A program made the position numbers and the translations under genes. A stretch of 64,000 nucleotides of DNA. It comes from Xanthomonas boreopolis (GTDB taxonomy: Bacteria > Pseudomonadota > Gammaproteobacteria > Xanthomonadales > Xanthomonadaceae). The notes beneath the pieces were generated by a model that saw only the letters and a program-made list of their open reading frames with translations, was not told where the DNA came from and did no database searches. Positions 8,822 through 16,178 of this stretch are shown piece after piece (position 1 is the first letter of the stretch; each line of letters begins with the position of its first letter). The DNA lies in assembly GCA_014654535.1 (NCBI GenBank), contig BNBA01000005.1:114992-178991 (forward strand), written 5' to 3'.

Positions 8822-8838
8822 GCGCAGGAGGCTCCCGC

Positions 8839-9399
8839 ATGTCGGCACCGCACCCACTCAACCAGGCCGTGATCGCCCAGGCCCTGCATGACCTGCGCAA
8901 CGGCCAGTTGCGCCGCTGCAAGGCCATGGGCTTCGGCGAGGAGGAACTGGATGCGCTGAAGCACCCCGAACTCGTGAGCATGCTGGTGAATGCCACGGTG
9001 TCGTGGTGTTCGGTGTCGGTGAACCGGGAAGTGTTGAAGCGGCTGCTGAGCCAGGTGCACGACGTGGAGCGGGAGATCGCCACGGTGGACCGCATGCTGC
9101 GCCTGGGGGCGAGCACGGAGATGGTCAGCAAGTTCTACGGCCTCACGCATCAGGAAGTGGCGCTGCGCCGCGACATCCTCGGGCTGCCCAAGCGCAAGGG
9201 CCGGCATCCGGTGCTCGACGAGGCGCAGGACGTGGCCTTGTGGGAACGCTGGAAGGCCGGCGTCGCCGAGCGCCATATCGCCTTGACCGACGACATGGCG
9301 ATGCTGGCGCTGACCATGGACCTGGCCGAGGCCATGACCCTGCCCATGTCGGTGATCTGGTCGGCGATACGGAACTGGATCGACCAGGGGCTGGTGTAG
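8839..9399 (+). CDS. DUF2857 ICE protein
   Basis: 186 residues, with GCAGGAGG just upstream of the start. It matches the DUF2857 family, which sits between parB and the STY4528 replication gene in this ICE type. It is predominantly helical, and the segment TEMVSKFYGLTHQEVALRRDI looks like a helix-turn-helix, so DNA binding is plausible. The function of the family is not established. The next gene begins 2 bases after its stop. Confidence 0.82.
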   Translation: MSAPHPLNQAVIAQALHDLRNGQLRRCKAMGFGEEELDALKHPELVSMLVNATVSWCSVSVNREVLKRLLSQVHDVEREIATVDRMLRLGASTEMVSKFYGLTHQEVALRRDILGLPKRKGRHPVLDEAQDVALWERWKAGVAERHIALTDDMAMLALTMDLAEAMTLPMSVIWSAIRNWIDQGLV

Positions 9400-9401
9400 C
9401 C

Positions 9402-10595
9402 ATGGCCACGTGCGGCGCACCACGGCGCGATGGCCCGGTTGCGCTGTCGGCGTTGTTCGACGAGGCGCTGCGGCACCTTGAGCCGAAGGAACTGGCGCAG
9501 GGCACGGCGCCGAACCAGGACGGTTTCCTCTACAGCGGCAACCGCCATGAGAGCGTGCCGCGCCGACTGTTCCTCGACCGGCGCCTGACGCCGCTGGAGC
9601 GCAACGCCTGGCAGGTGTTCCGCCTGCAGCTCAGCGACGACGGCGTGACCGCCTTTCCCACCTACGACCAATTGCGCCCCTACCTGGCCTCGATGCCCTG
9701 CGCGGCGCAGGCATCGCACGAGACCGTGGCGCGCGCCCTGACGCTGCTGCGGCTGACGCGCTGGCTGAGCCTGGTGCGGCGGCGGCGCGACCCGAAGACC
9801 GGCCGCATCCAAGGCAACCTCTATGTGCTGCACGACGAACCGCTGTCGCCCTTCGAGGCGATGCAGCTCGATGCCGACTACCTCGGCCTGGTCAGCCAGG
9901 CGCTGACCCATGCCGCCAAGGCGGTGCAGATCGTGGGCATGAACACGCTCAAGGAGATTGCCGAAGACCCGCTGCTCAGCGGCCGAACGCTGCCGACCCG
10001 ATTGCAGGTGCCGGCGCAGCGCATGGCGCGGCATGGCTGGACGACGCCAGATTATCCACAGGAGGGTGCCGACCACGAATCCGAAGAAGGCCAGGAAGCC
10101 CTTCTTCGGAATGGCGTGCGCCCTGCTTCGGAATCCGAAGCAGGGCTGGAACCCGCGCAGGACGGCCATCTTCGGATTCCGAAGCAGGACCGTACAGTAC
10201 GTAATGATCGTATGAATGAAGTACGTACAGTACCGCGCGCGAGGGCCTTGCAGAACCTGCGGCTGCCAGACCGCTTCCAGCGTTTGAAGCACGAGCAGCA
10301 GTCCGGCGCGCTGGTGGCCTTGCGGCAGGTGGACGAAGCCCTGCGGCAGGCGGTGCTGGACGAATGGGAGGCGCGCTGCTGCAACAGCGCGGTGCGCAAC
10401 CCGGCTGGCTACCTGTTCGGCATCATCCAGAAGGCGATCCGTGGGGAGTTCAAGGCCTGGGCGGGCGACAGCGCCACGGTGCCGCCTGCTTCCCGTCCAC
10501 CCGCACCGGCACCGGCGCCATCGGCACCGCCGGTATCCCCCGAAGTGGCGCGCGCCCACCTGGCGCGGCTGCGGGCGGCCCTGCGCGACCCGTGA
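9402..10595 (+). CDS. STY4528-family ICE replication protein
   Basis: 397 residues. The N-terminal part (about 1-215) has the winged-helix pattern of the STY4528 pathogenicity-island replication family (RRLFLDRRLTPLERNAWQVF, YLFGII near the C-terminus). A variable linker of about 60 residues (about 217-277) separates it from a helical C-terminal domain and a Pro/Ala tail. The linker coding DNA holds a DnaA box and several palindromes and direct repeats (10052-10233), suggesting that the origin lies inside the gene, as in many plasmid rep genes. A long upstream extension of the frame is rejected because it runs through the DUF2857 gene. Confidence 0.82.
   Translation: MATCGAPRRDGPVALSALFDEALRHLEPKELAQGTAPNQDGFLYSGNRHESVPRRLFLDRRLTPLERNAWQVFRLQLSDDGVTAFPTYDQLRPYLASMPCAAQASHETVARALTLLRLTRWLSLVRRRRDPKTGRIQGNLYVLHDEPLSPFEAMQLDADYLGLVSQALTHAAKAVQIVGMNTLKEIAEDPLLSGRTLPTRLQVPAQRMARHGWTTPDYPQEGADHESEEGQEALLRNGVRPASESEAGLEPAQDGHLRIPKQDRTVRNDRMNEVRTVPRARALQNLRLPDRFQRLKHEQQSGALVALRQVDEALRQAVLDEWEARCCNSAVRNPAGYLFGIIQKAIRGEFKAWAGDSATVPPASRPPAPAPAPSAPPVSPEVARAHLARLRAALRDP
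10052..10233. other. Candidate replication origin (oriV-like cluster inside the rep gene)
   Basis: A perfect DnaA box TTATCCACA lies at 10052-10060. It is followed by an inverted repeat (10077-10090 with 10099-10112, one mismatch), a 25-bp perfect palindrome 10121-10145 (12-base arms CCCTGCTTCGGA and complement), a 15-bp palindrome 10170-10184 sharing the CTTCGGA/TCCGAAG core, and two direct copies of CGTACAGTAC at 10191-10200 and 10224-10233 flanking an AT-rich stretch. All lie in the linker-coding part of the STY4528 gene. Repeats plus a DnaA box in a rep gene are typical of plasmid origins. Confidence 0.6.
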
Positions 10596-10602
10596 CCGGC
10601 CG

Positions 10603-10623
10603 AGCTATCCCCAGGGGATAGCT
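10603..10623. repeat. Dispersed 21-bp palindrome, copy 1
   Basis: Perfect palindrome with arms AGCTATCCCC and GGGGATAGCT around one base, 8 bp after the STY4528 stop and about 100 bp before the antitoxin gene. The right flank (TGGGACAG, then AGCCTTCC two bases later) is shared with copy 2. It may be an operator, a REP-like element or a terminator; no U-tract follows. Confidence 0.7.
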
Positions 10624-10672
10624 GGGACAGGGAGCCTTCCGGCGGGTCAATCCGGCTACATCCTTGCCAAGG

Positions 10673-10684
10673 TCTCAATTGAGA
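10673..10684. promoter_or_regulatory. Probable operator of the RelB/ParE-type module
   Basis: A perfect 12-bp palindrome TCTCAATTGAGA lies 39 bp upstream of the antitoxin start, between TTGCCA (10664-10669) and an AT-rich TACAAAATA segment that could serve as -10. RelB/DinJ antitoxins bind such palindromes, so autorepression is likely. Confidence 0.55.
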
Positions 10685-10722
10685 TACAAAATAGGGACTA
10701 ATGCATAACAGGAGAAGCAACG

Positions 10723-11022
10723 ATGGCCGCACAGACTTCGATGCTGCACATCCGTGTGGACGACAAGCTCAAGGCCGATGCCGCCGAGAAGCTCGCCGGG
10801 GTCGGCCTCACCGTTTCGGACGCCGTGCGCATCCTGCTGACCCGTGTGGTCAAGGAAGGCGCGCTGCCGGCTGGCCTCACGGCCGACCCGGAGGCCTACG
10901 ATGCCTGGTTCCGGGCGAAGGTCCAGGAGGCGCTGGCCGACACACGGCCGCCGGTGCCGCACCAGCAGGTCATGGACGAGGCGCAGGCCCTGATCGACAG
11001 GAAGCGGCGTGCGCGTACTTGA
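10723..11022 (+). CDS. RelB/DinJ-family antitoxin
   Basis: 99 residues. The N-terminus (MLHIRVDDKLKADAAEKL and GLTVSDAVRILLTRVV) is a ribbon-helix-helix of the RelB/DinJ type, and the C-terminal half is the usual toxin-wrapping tail. The ribosome binding site is CAGGAG. It overlaps the toxin gene by 14 bp, the usual antitoxin-toxin order. A palindrome in the promoter suggests autoregulation. The module probably stabilises the ICE after excision. Confidence 0.88.
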   Translation: MAAQTSMLHIRVDDKLKADAAEKLAGVGLTVSDAVRILLTRVVKEGALPAGLTADPEAYDAWFRAKVQEALADTRPPVPHQQVMDEAQALIDRKRRART

Positions 11023-11296
11023 GTGGCGGGAAGCTGCCCGCGCCGACCTGCTGGCGATTGTTGACTACATCTCGGACGACAACCCCGATGCCGCGCAGCG
11101 GTTGAAGGACGACATCGAGGCCAAGGCCGCAAAGCTGCCGGAGCGCCCGAAGCTCTACCGGCCTGGCCGCGTGGCCGGCACGCGGGAGATGGTCGTGCGT
11201 GCGAACTACGTGGTGATCTACATGGAGGACACCCGCGCGGTGTCCATCCTGCGCGTGTTGCACGCCGCGCAGCAGTGGCCGCCAGCACGGGAGTGA
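11009..11296 (+). CDS. RelE/ParE-superfamily toxin
   Basis: 95 residues, starting at a GTG inside the antitoxin gene. Typical ParE/RelE features are LEWREAARADLLAIVDYISDDNP at the N-terminus, LYRPGRVAGTREMVV in the middle and NYVVIYMEDTRAVSILRVLHAAQQWP at the end. Family members are either ribosome-dependent mRNA nucleases (RelE, YafQ) or gyrase inhibitors (ParE). The VLHAAQQWP ending is common in ParE-like toxins, but the target cannot be decided from sequence. Confidence 0.87.
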   Translation: MRVLEWREAARADLLAIVDYISDDNPDAAQRLKDDIEAKAAKLPERPKLYRPGRVAGTREMVVRANYVVIYMEDTRAVSILRVLHAAQQWPPARE

Positions 11297-11324
11297 AGGC
11301 GGTTTTCATCAGTGGAGATTCACC

Positions 11325-11516
11325 ATGAATGCCAAGGAGCCTGAAGCAGCCAAACTCAAGGCGCTGCAGGAAGCAGCTTGCATGGGCTGGGCCGACATCG
11401 CCGCCGGCCGCCATGCCGATGTCGCCGACGGCCAACTCGAAGGTTTCATTGCACAGTTGGGACAGCAGGCGGCGCTTGCCGTCGCTACCCGCCGCGAGGC
11501 TATCCCCAGGGGATAG
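11325..11516 (+). CDS. Small hypothetical protein, antitoxin-like
   Basis: 63 residues after a GTGGAG ribosome binding site. It is helical and acidic in the middle; the segment KLKALQEAACMGWADIAAGRHADV loosely resembles the C-terminal half of ParD-type antitoxins, but no DNA-binding part is seen and no toxin follows. Its last codons and stop lie inside palindrome copy 2, so the repeat provides the end of the gene. It may be a fragment or a third component of the upstream module. Confidence 0.5.
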   Translation: MNAKEPEAAKLKALQEAACMGWADIAAGRHADVADGQLEGFIAQLGQQAALAVATRREAIPRG

Positions 11517-11518
11517 CT
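11498..11518. repeat. Dispersed 21-bp palindrome, copy 2
   Basis: Same palindrome as at 10603 except for the first base, so the exact self-complementary part is 11499-11517. It overlaps the stop codon of the 63-residue ORF and lies about 120 bp before the TIGR03761 gene. The right flank is shared with copy 1. Confidence 0.7.
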
Positions 11519-11543
11519 GGGACAGCCAGCCTTCCCGCCACGG

Positions 11544-11632
11544 ACAAACCGGGCGCACGCCGATTGCGGTTTGTTGACTGACGGCCTTCCGGTCGGTGCC
11601 GATGCTGGCGACTCGTTCCGTTAATGCGAGTC
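11544..11632. promoter_or_regulatory. Two inverted repeats in the leader of the TIGR03761-DUF3158-ssb operon
   Basis: ACAAACCG (11544-11551) pairs with CGGTTTGT (11567-11574), and GACTCG (11610-11615) pairs with CGAGTC (11627-11632). The second hairpin ends 8 bases before the ATG at 11640, and no clear ribosome binding site separates them. In ICEclc this operon (orf95213-inrR-ssb) is driven by a bistable promoter, so these repeats are candidates for its control elements. Confidence 0.4.
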
Positions 11633-11639
11633 GTCACCC

Positions 11640-12419
11640 ATGGCCAATGAACCCCTGCAACTGAATCTCGGCTCGCTGCGCAGCGCGATGTCGCTGACGC
11701 TGCACACTCATCACGCTTCGCGCATCTGGCACGGCCGGGCGCCGACCGAGGGACGCGCCGGCATCATCGGTCTCAACGGCTTCATCAGCGCCATGAACAA
11801 GATGAAGCGCGGCGCCGAGCAGGACGATCCGTACGCCGATTTCTGGATGCTGCGTATCGAAGACAAGCTGGAGCAGACCAAGAGCACGCTGCAGGCGCTG
11901 CGCGAACAGGTGGATCAGGCCTTGGCCGACGTGCCAGCGGCGCTGTCCCTGGGCGAGAACATGAACGTGCAGCCGGTGAAGCTGCCGCTGTTCGTGAACG
12001 CCCAGCTCGGTTTCATGGCGGTGTATCTGCTGGCCGACTACGACGACCTGGCACGCAAGCTCATCCTGGCGCACCACACGGCGCTGATCGACCGCAGCAC
12101 CCTGGAGCGCTGGCTCAATGATGGCGCGCACGCGCTGCGCAGCCTGTTCTCGCTGGCCCAGCAGTACCGCTACTCGGGCACGACGCGCGACGACTTCGCG
12201 GCGAAGAACGCGGCGGCGCGAGCGGCGCTGGAGAAGTTCGGCGAGTTGCCGCAGGACGTGCTGGAAGGCACGCGCCGCTCGCGTTTCGCGCCACCCATCG
12301 CGCGGCGGACGACCAAGCCCGGCACGCCGCCTGCTGCGCCCGCCATCAAGCCCGATGCGCCGGCTCACAAGGATGGCGCAGCCAATCCGGCGACGGGTAA
12401 TGAGGGTGCTGGCGCATGA
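11640..12419 (+). CDS. TIGR03761 family ICE protein (PFL_4669 type)
   Basis: 259 residues matching the ICE family TIGR03761 by its N-terminus (LNLGSLRSAMSLTLHTHHASRIWHGR, GRAGIIGLNGFISAMNKMK) and length. The body is helical with a Pro/Ala/Lys-rich tail from about residue 215. It has no known catalytic motif. It opens the operon with DUF3158 and ssb, the order found in ICEclc upstream of inrR. The start lacks a recognisable ribosome binding site and follows a hairpin. The stop overlaps the next start (ATGA). Confidence 0.85.
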   Translation: MANEPLQLNLGSLRSAMSLTLHTHHASRIWHGRAPTEGRAGIIGLNGFISAMNKMKRGAEQDDPYADFWMLRIEDKLEQTKSTLQALREQVDQALADVPAALSLGENMNVQPVKLPLFVNAQLGFMAVYLLADYDDLARKLILAHHTALIDRSTLERWLNDGAHALRSLFSLAQQYRYSGTTRDDFAAKNAAARAALEKFGELPQDVLEGTRRSRFAPPIARRTTKPGTPPAAPAIKPDAPAHKDGAANPATGNEGAGA

Positions 12420-12964
12420 CAGCATCGCCCCCTATCAGCCACTCCACGCGCTTCGTGGCGCTGGAACAGGCGGATTTCCAACGTCTGGAACACGCCGGCT
12501 ACCTAAAAGGCCTTTTACAGCCCTTTAAGGGTAAGGGAAGTCTGGAGACCTGGGCCAGCCAGTGCGCAGCGCTGCGCGACGACCTGATTGGCCTGGCGCA
12601 GCGGCGCGTGCTGCCCCAGGCGCGAGCCTACCCCTTCAGCCTGCTCGACGTGCAACTGGCCCAGCAGGCCACTGGCGCAGGGACGACCTTCCTGCGCTGG
12701 CGCAACCTCGACCGTTCCTCCATGGGCGTGGCGTTGTGGGAGGCCCTGCTGGCCAACCCCGCGACGCCGGCCTCGCTGATCGACGAGCTGTACGCGATGG
12801 AACTGCAGCGCATCGTGCTGAACATGCAGATCAGCCTGACCCACAGCATTGCTCGCCAAGCCCTGGAATGCGCCAGCAAGGCCTCACAGGCCGAAGCGGC
12901 TTACCTGCGGCGTGTCCACGGGCATACCGCGGCCGTTCCACCCACCACCAAGGAGTCACCATGA
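12416..12964 (+). CDS. DUF3158 protein, likely InrR counterpart
   Basis: 182 residues, coupled to the previous gene by a 4-bp overlap and to ssb by another. It belongs to the DUF3158 family of ICE proteins. In ICEclc the gene between orf95213 and ssb is inrR, which encodes the integrase regulator needed for bistable expression of the integrase; by position this gene is its counterpart. No helix-turn-helix is obvious, so direct DNA binding is not supported by what I can see. Confidence 0.8.
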   Translation: MTASPPISHSTRFVALEQADFQRLEHAGYLKGLLQPFKGKGSLETWASQCAALRDDLIGLAQRRVLPQARAYPFSLLDVQLAQQATGAGTTFLRWRNLDRSSMGVALWEALLANPATPASLIDELYAMELQRIVLNMQISLTHSIARQALECASKASQAEAAYLRRVHGHTAAVPPTTKESP

Positions 12965-13344
12965 GCACGCACTTCGTCGGCGAGGGCAACATCGGTTCTG
13001 CGCCGGACTACCGCGAATTCCCGAACGGCAACGACGAGCCGCGTCGGCTGCTTCGCCTGAACGTCTATTTCGACAACCCGATCCCAAAGAAGGACGGCGA
13101 GTACGAAGATCGCGGCGGCTTCTGGGCGCCGGTGGAGCTGTGGCACCGCGACGCCGAGCACTGGAAGACGCTGTACCAGAAAGGTATGCGGGTGCTGGTC
13201 GAGGGCCGCACCGTGCGCGACGAATGGGAGGACGCCGACGAAAACGAGCGCGTCACGTTCAAGGTCGAGGCCCGGCGCGTGGGCATCCTGCCGTACCGCA
13301 TCGAGTCGGTGGCGCTCAGCGCCAAGCCGGCCGGCGGACAGTAG
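12961..13344 (+). CDS. ssb: Single-stranded DNA-binding protein
   Basis: 127 residues with a single OB-fold pattern (FVGEGNIGSAPDYREFP, FWAPVELWHRDAEHWKTLYQKGMRVLVEGRTV). It is shorter than chromosomal SSB and lacks the acidic C-terminal tip DDDIPF, ending instead in AKPAGGQ, as is usual for ICE versions. It probably protects the single-stranded form during transfer and replication. It is the third gene of the operon, with AAGGAG before its start. Confidence 0.87.
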   Translation: MSTHFVGEGNIGSAPDYREFPNGNDEPRRLLRLNVYFDNPIPKKDGEYEDRGGFWAPVELWHRDAEHWKTLYQKGMRVLVEGRTVRDEWEDADENERVTFKVEARRVGILPYRIESVALSAKPAGGQ

Positions 13345-13409
13345 TTCGCCCATCGCCGCTCTCCCGAGGGCGGCTGTAGCAATCGTCATACGCCCGCGAT
13401 GCCCCAGCG

Positions 13410-13430
13410 AGCTATCCCCAGGGGATAGCT
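13410..13430. repeat. Dispersed 21-bp palindrome, copy 3
   Basis: Perfect palindrome identical to copy 1 in its 21 bases, 66 bp after the ssb stop and about 210 bp upstream of topB. The flanks differ from copies 1 and 2. The surrounding 294-bp interval holds nothing else recognisable except the topB ribosome binding site AAGGAGG at its right end. Confidence 0.7.
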
Positions 13431-13638
13431 CCAAGGTCGTCCACAGAGTTCCAGCCGCCCTCCCGAAACGACGCTCTTGCTGTGCCTGCTCCTGCGGTCT
13501 ATGCGCACCGCTGCGGCAACGGACCGCCTGCCGATCACAAAGCGGTGTCTGCACCAATCGGCTTCCTTGCTGCCGGCATCTCCTGGCCCCGCCAAGCTGA
13601 CGCCCATCCGATGAACCGCACATTTCCAAGGAGGCTTC

Positions 13639-15654
13639 ATGCGCGTGTTCCTGTGCGAGAAGCCGTCTCAGGGCAAGGACATCGCCCGTGTGCTGGGTGC
13701 CGGCCAACGCGGCAACGGCTGCTACAGCGGCGCGGGTGTCGTCGTGACCTGGTGCATCGGTCATCTGGTGGAGGCGGTTCCGCCCGAAGGCTACGGCGAG
13801 CAATACAAGCGCTGGGCCATCGAGCAACTGCCCATTCTTCCTGAGCGTTGGCGTGTCGAGCCCAAGGCGGCGACCGCAGCGCAATTCAAGGTCGTGCAGC
13901 AGCTCGTCGCCAAGGCGGGCGAGCTGGTGATTGCGACCGACGCCGACCGCGAGGGCGAGATGATCGCCCGCGAGATCATCGACCTGTGCGGCTACCGCGG
14001 GCCGATTCAGCGCCTGTGGCTGTCGGCGCTCAACGATGCGTCGGTCCGCAAGGCGCTGGGTGCGCTCAAGCCGTCCGCCGAGACGCTGCCGCTGTATTTC
14101 TCCGCACTCGCCCGATCGCGCGCCGACTGGCTTATCGGGATGAACCTGAGCCGCTTGTTCACACTGCTGGGGCGCCAGGCCGGCTATGCCGGCGTGCTGT
14201 CGGTGGGGCGCGTGCAGACTCCGACGCTGAAGTTGGTCGTGGATCGTGATCGCGAGATCGCGCGATTCGTCTGCGTACCGTTCTGGGCCATCGAGGTTGC
14301 GCTTTCGCATGCAGGCCAGTCCTTCGTCGCAAGCTGGACGCCGCCACAGGGCAGCACCGACGACGCCGACCGCTGCTTGCAGCAGCCGGTGGCGCAGCAG
14401 GCAGCGGAATTCCTGCGCGCGGCCGGCACCGCCCAGGTGCTGTCGGTGGAGACCGAGCGCGTGCGCGAAGGGCCGCCCCTGCCGTTCGACCTCGGCACCC
14501 TGCAGGAGGTGTGTTCCAAGCAATTGGGCCTCGACGTGCAGGAGACGCTGGACATTGCCCAGGCGCTGTACGAGACGCACAAGGTGACAACGTACCCGCG
14601 CTCGGATTCGGGCTACCTGCCCGAGAGCATGCTGACCGAGGTGCCGACCGTACTCGACAGCCTGGTCAAGACTGACCCCAGCCTGCGGCCGTTGATCGAC
14701 CGCCTGGACCGCCAGCAGCGTTCGCGAGCGTGGAACGACGGCAAGGTCACGGCGCATCACGGCATCATCCCCACGCTGGAGCCGGCCAATCTCTCGGCGA
14801 TGACCGACAAGGAGTTGGCCGTCTACCGGCTGATCCGCGCCCACTACCTCGCGCAGTTCCTGCCGCATCACGAGTTTGACCGGACGGTGGCACAGCTCAC
14901 GTGCGGCGGGCAGTCGCTGGTCGCGGTCGGCAAGCAGATCGCGACGGCCGGATGGCGCCAGGTGCTGGCGGCGCCGGCCCTTGACGACACGGACGGAGAG
15001 GATGCACGGCGCGGCCAAGTATTGCCAGCGTTGAAGGCTGGCGATGCCTGTCAGGTCGGCCAGGTCGAGCTGAAGGCAATGAAGACGCTGCCGCCCAAGC
15101 CCTACACGCAGGGCGAGTTGGTCAAGGCCATGAAGGGCGTCGCCAAGCTCGTGACTGACCCGCGCCTGAAGCAGAAGCTGAAGGACACCACGGGCATCGG
15201 CACCGAGGCGACGCGCGCCAACATCATCAGCGGGCTGCTGGCCCGCGGCTATCTCTTGAAGAAAGGCCGCGCCATCCGTGCATCGGATGCGGCCTTCACG
15301 TTGATCGACGCCGTGCCGGCGGCCATCGCCGACCCGGGGACCACGGCGGTGTGGGAGCAGGCACTGGACATGATCGAGGCCGGCCAGATGGCACTGGACA
15401 CCTTCATCGCCAAGCAATCGAGCTGGGTCGCCCGGCTCGTGCAGCAGTACCGCGGCGCCACGCTGGACCTCAAGCTGCCGCCCGCGCCGGACTGCCCGCA
15501 GTGCGGCGCCCCGATGCGCCAGCGTAGCAGCAAGAGCGGCGTGTTCTGGTCGTGCAGCCGCTACCCGGACTGCAAGGGCACGGAGCCGGTCGAAACCGCG
15601 ACAGGCAAGCCCGCAGCGCCAAGCCCGCGGCGTCGGTCTCCGAAGGCGAGCTGA
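13639..15654 (+). CDS. topB: DNA topoisomerase III
   Basis: 671 residues, a type IA topoisomerase of the ICE-borne TopB group. The TOPRIM domain shows FLCEKPSQGKD (5-15) and DADREGEM (101-108). The active-site tyrosine is Tyr319 in TTYPRSDS. The C-terminus has one topoisomerase zinc finger (CPQCG, then C-x5-C, about 619-645). It decatenates or relaxes DNA during element replication and transfer. The start follows AAGGAGG. It is the last backbone gene before the arsenic operon. Confidence 0.93.
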   Translation: MRVFLCEKPSQGKDIARVLGAGQRGNGCYSGAGVVVTWCIGHLVEAVPPEGYGEQYKRWAIEQLPILPERWRVEPKAATAAQFKVVQQLVAKAGELVIATDADREGEMIAREIIDLCGYRGPIQRLWLSALNDASVRKALGALKPSAETLPLYFSALARSRADWLIGMNLSRLFTLLGRQAGYAGVLSVGRVQTPTLKLVVDRDREIARFVCVPFWAIEVALSHAGQSFVASWTPPQGSTDDADRCLQQPVAQQAAEFLRAAGTAQVLSVETERVREGPPLPFDLGTLQEVCSKQLGLDVQETLDIAQALYETHKVTTYPRSDSGYLPESMLTEVPTVLDSLVKTDPSLRPLIDRLDRQQRSRAWNDGKVTAHHGIIPTLEPANLSAMTDKELAVYRLIRAHYLAQFLPHHEFDRTVAQLTCGGQSLVAVGKQIATAGWRQVLAAPALDDTDGEDARRGQVLPALKAGDACQVGQVELKAMKTLPPKPYTQGELVKAMKGVAKLVTDPRLKQKLKDTTGIGTEATRANIISGLLARGYLLKKGRAIRASDAAFTLIDAVPAAIADPGTTAVWEQALDMIEAGQMALDTFIAKQSSWVARLVQQYRGATLDLKLPPAPDCPQCGAPMRQRSSKSGVFWSCSRYPDCKGTEPVETATGKPAAPSPRRRSPKAS

Positions 15655-15860
15655 CGCCCACGTTTCCCTCTGCCACGCCGGCTGCTGCCGACGGCGGGGC
15701 AAACCTCCCGCACCCCGCGGGACTCCCCAGCGCGCGTTCCCTTCTGCAACGGTGTGCGCGTCCTGCAGGCCCATCACGGCCTGCTGGGCGAGAAGGTCAT
15801 TTCTCCCCGGATCGCGTTCGCCGCGGTTCCGCTGATCGACGTGCTTCCGCCGATACGCGA

Positions 15861-15911
15861 GCGGTCTCCTGACGCCTTGGTGTGCAAAACTGCGAGGCGC
15901 CAGGAGACCGC
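15861..15911. other. Long inverted repeat, possible oriT-like or regulatory element
   Basis: Arms of 16 bases, 15861-15876 (GCGGTCTCCTGACGCC) and 15896-15911, match at 15 of 16 positions around a 19-base loop. No U-tract follows. Such repeats occur at transfer origins and at strong RNA structures; with no relaxase gene in the window the choice cannot be made. Confidence 0.4.
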
Positions 15912-16098
15912 TTGCGGTCGACGGTATTCGGTGCCGGTGCCCGCCGGCGGAACAACGGGCTCCCTTTGTGCGCGTATGCGTGCCAAAGGTTTCCGGCCCC
16001 AGCCACGAAACGGGCCGGGTGCGATTGCTGATGCAGCGAACGGCTTTGACGACGGCCCGCGCTGACGCAGCCCACAGGTGGTTTTCCTTCCTCTCCAG

Positions 16099-16121
16099 CC
16101 GAAGGCCCGCGTGGCCTTCGG
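16099..16121 (-). terminator. Possible terminator of the arsenic operon
   Basis: A perfect 9-bp stem (CCGAAGGCC/GGCCTTCGG) with a 5-base loop lies about 60 bp beyond the stop of the last ars gene in the direction of transcription. On the minus strand it is followed by a G/A-rich run, not a U-tract, so it is at best a weak intrinsic terminator. Confidence 0.35.
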
Positions 16122-16178
16122 CGATTAGTCATTTCACTGATGCACCTCTGTGTCCCGGGATGTCCTTGTGAGGGCACA

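Larger units (their letters stand above)
15655..16178. other. Intergenic stretch between topB and the arsenic operon
   Basis: About 520 bp without a credible gene. It holds a strong inverted repeat at 15861-15911 and a short stable hairpin at 16099-16121. The left junction of the arsenic insertion should be here, but no transposon end or direct repeat is visible. Confidence 0.5.

Noticed and set aside
9003..10595. A longer version of the STY4528 replication gene starting at 9003.
   Set aside because: It runs through the DUF2857 gene in another frame; the ATG at 9402 gives a normal family start two bases after the DUF2857 stop.
12901..15777. Long minus-strand open frames opposite topB, ssb and other backbone genes (for example 958 codons here, 1088 codons at 52115-55381).
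   Set aside because: These are GC-rich shadows of real genes. Their translations are rich in Arg, His and Gln and match no family.
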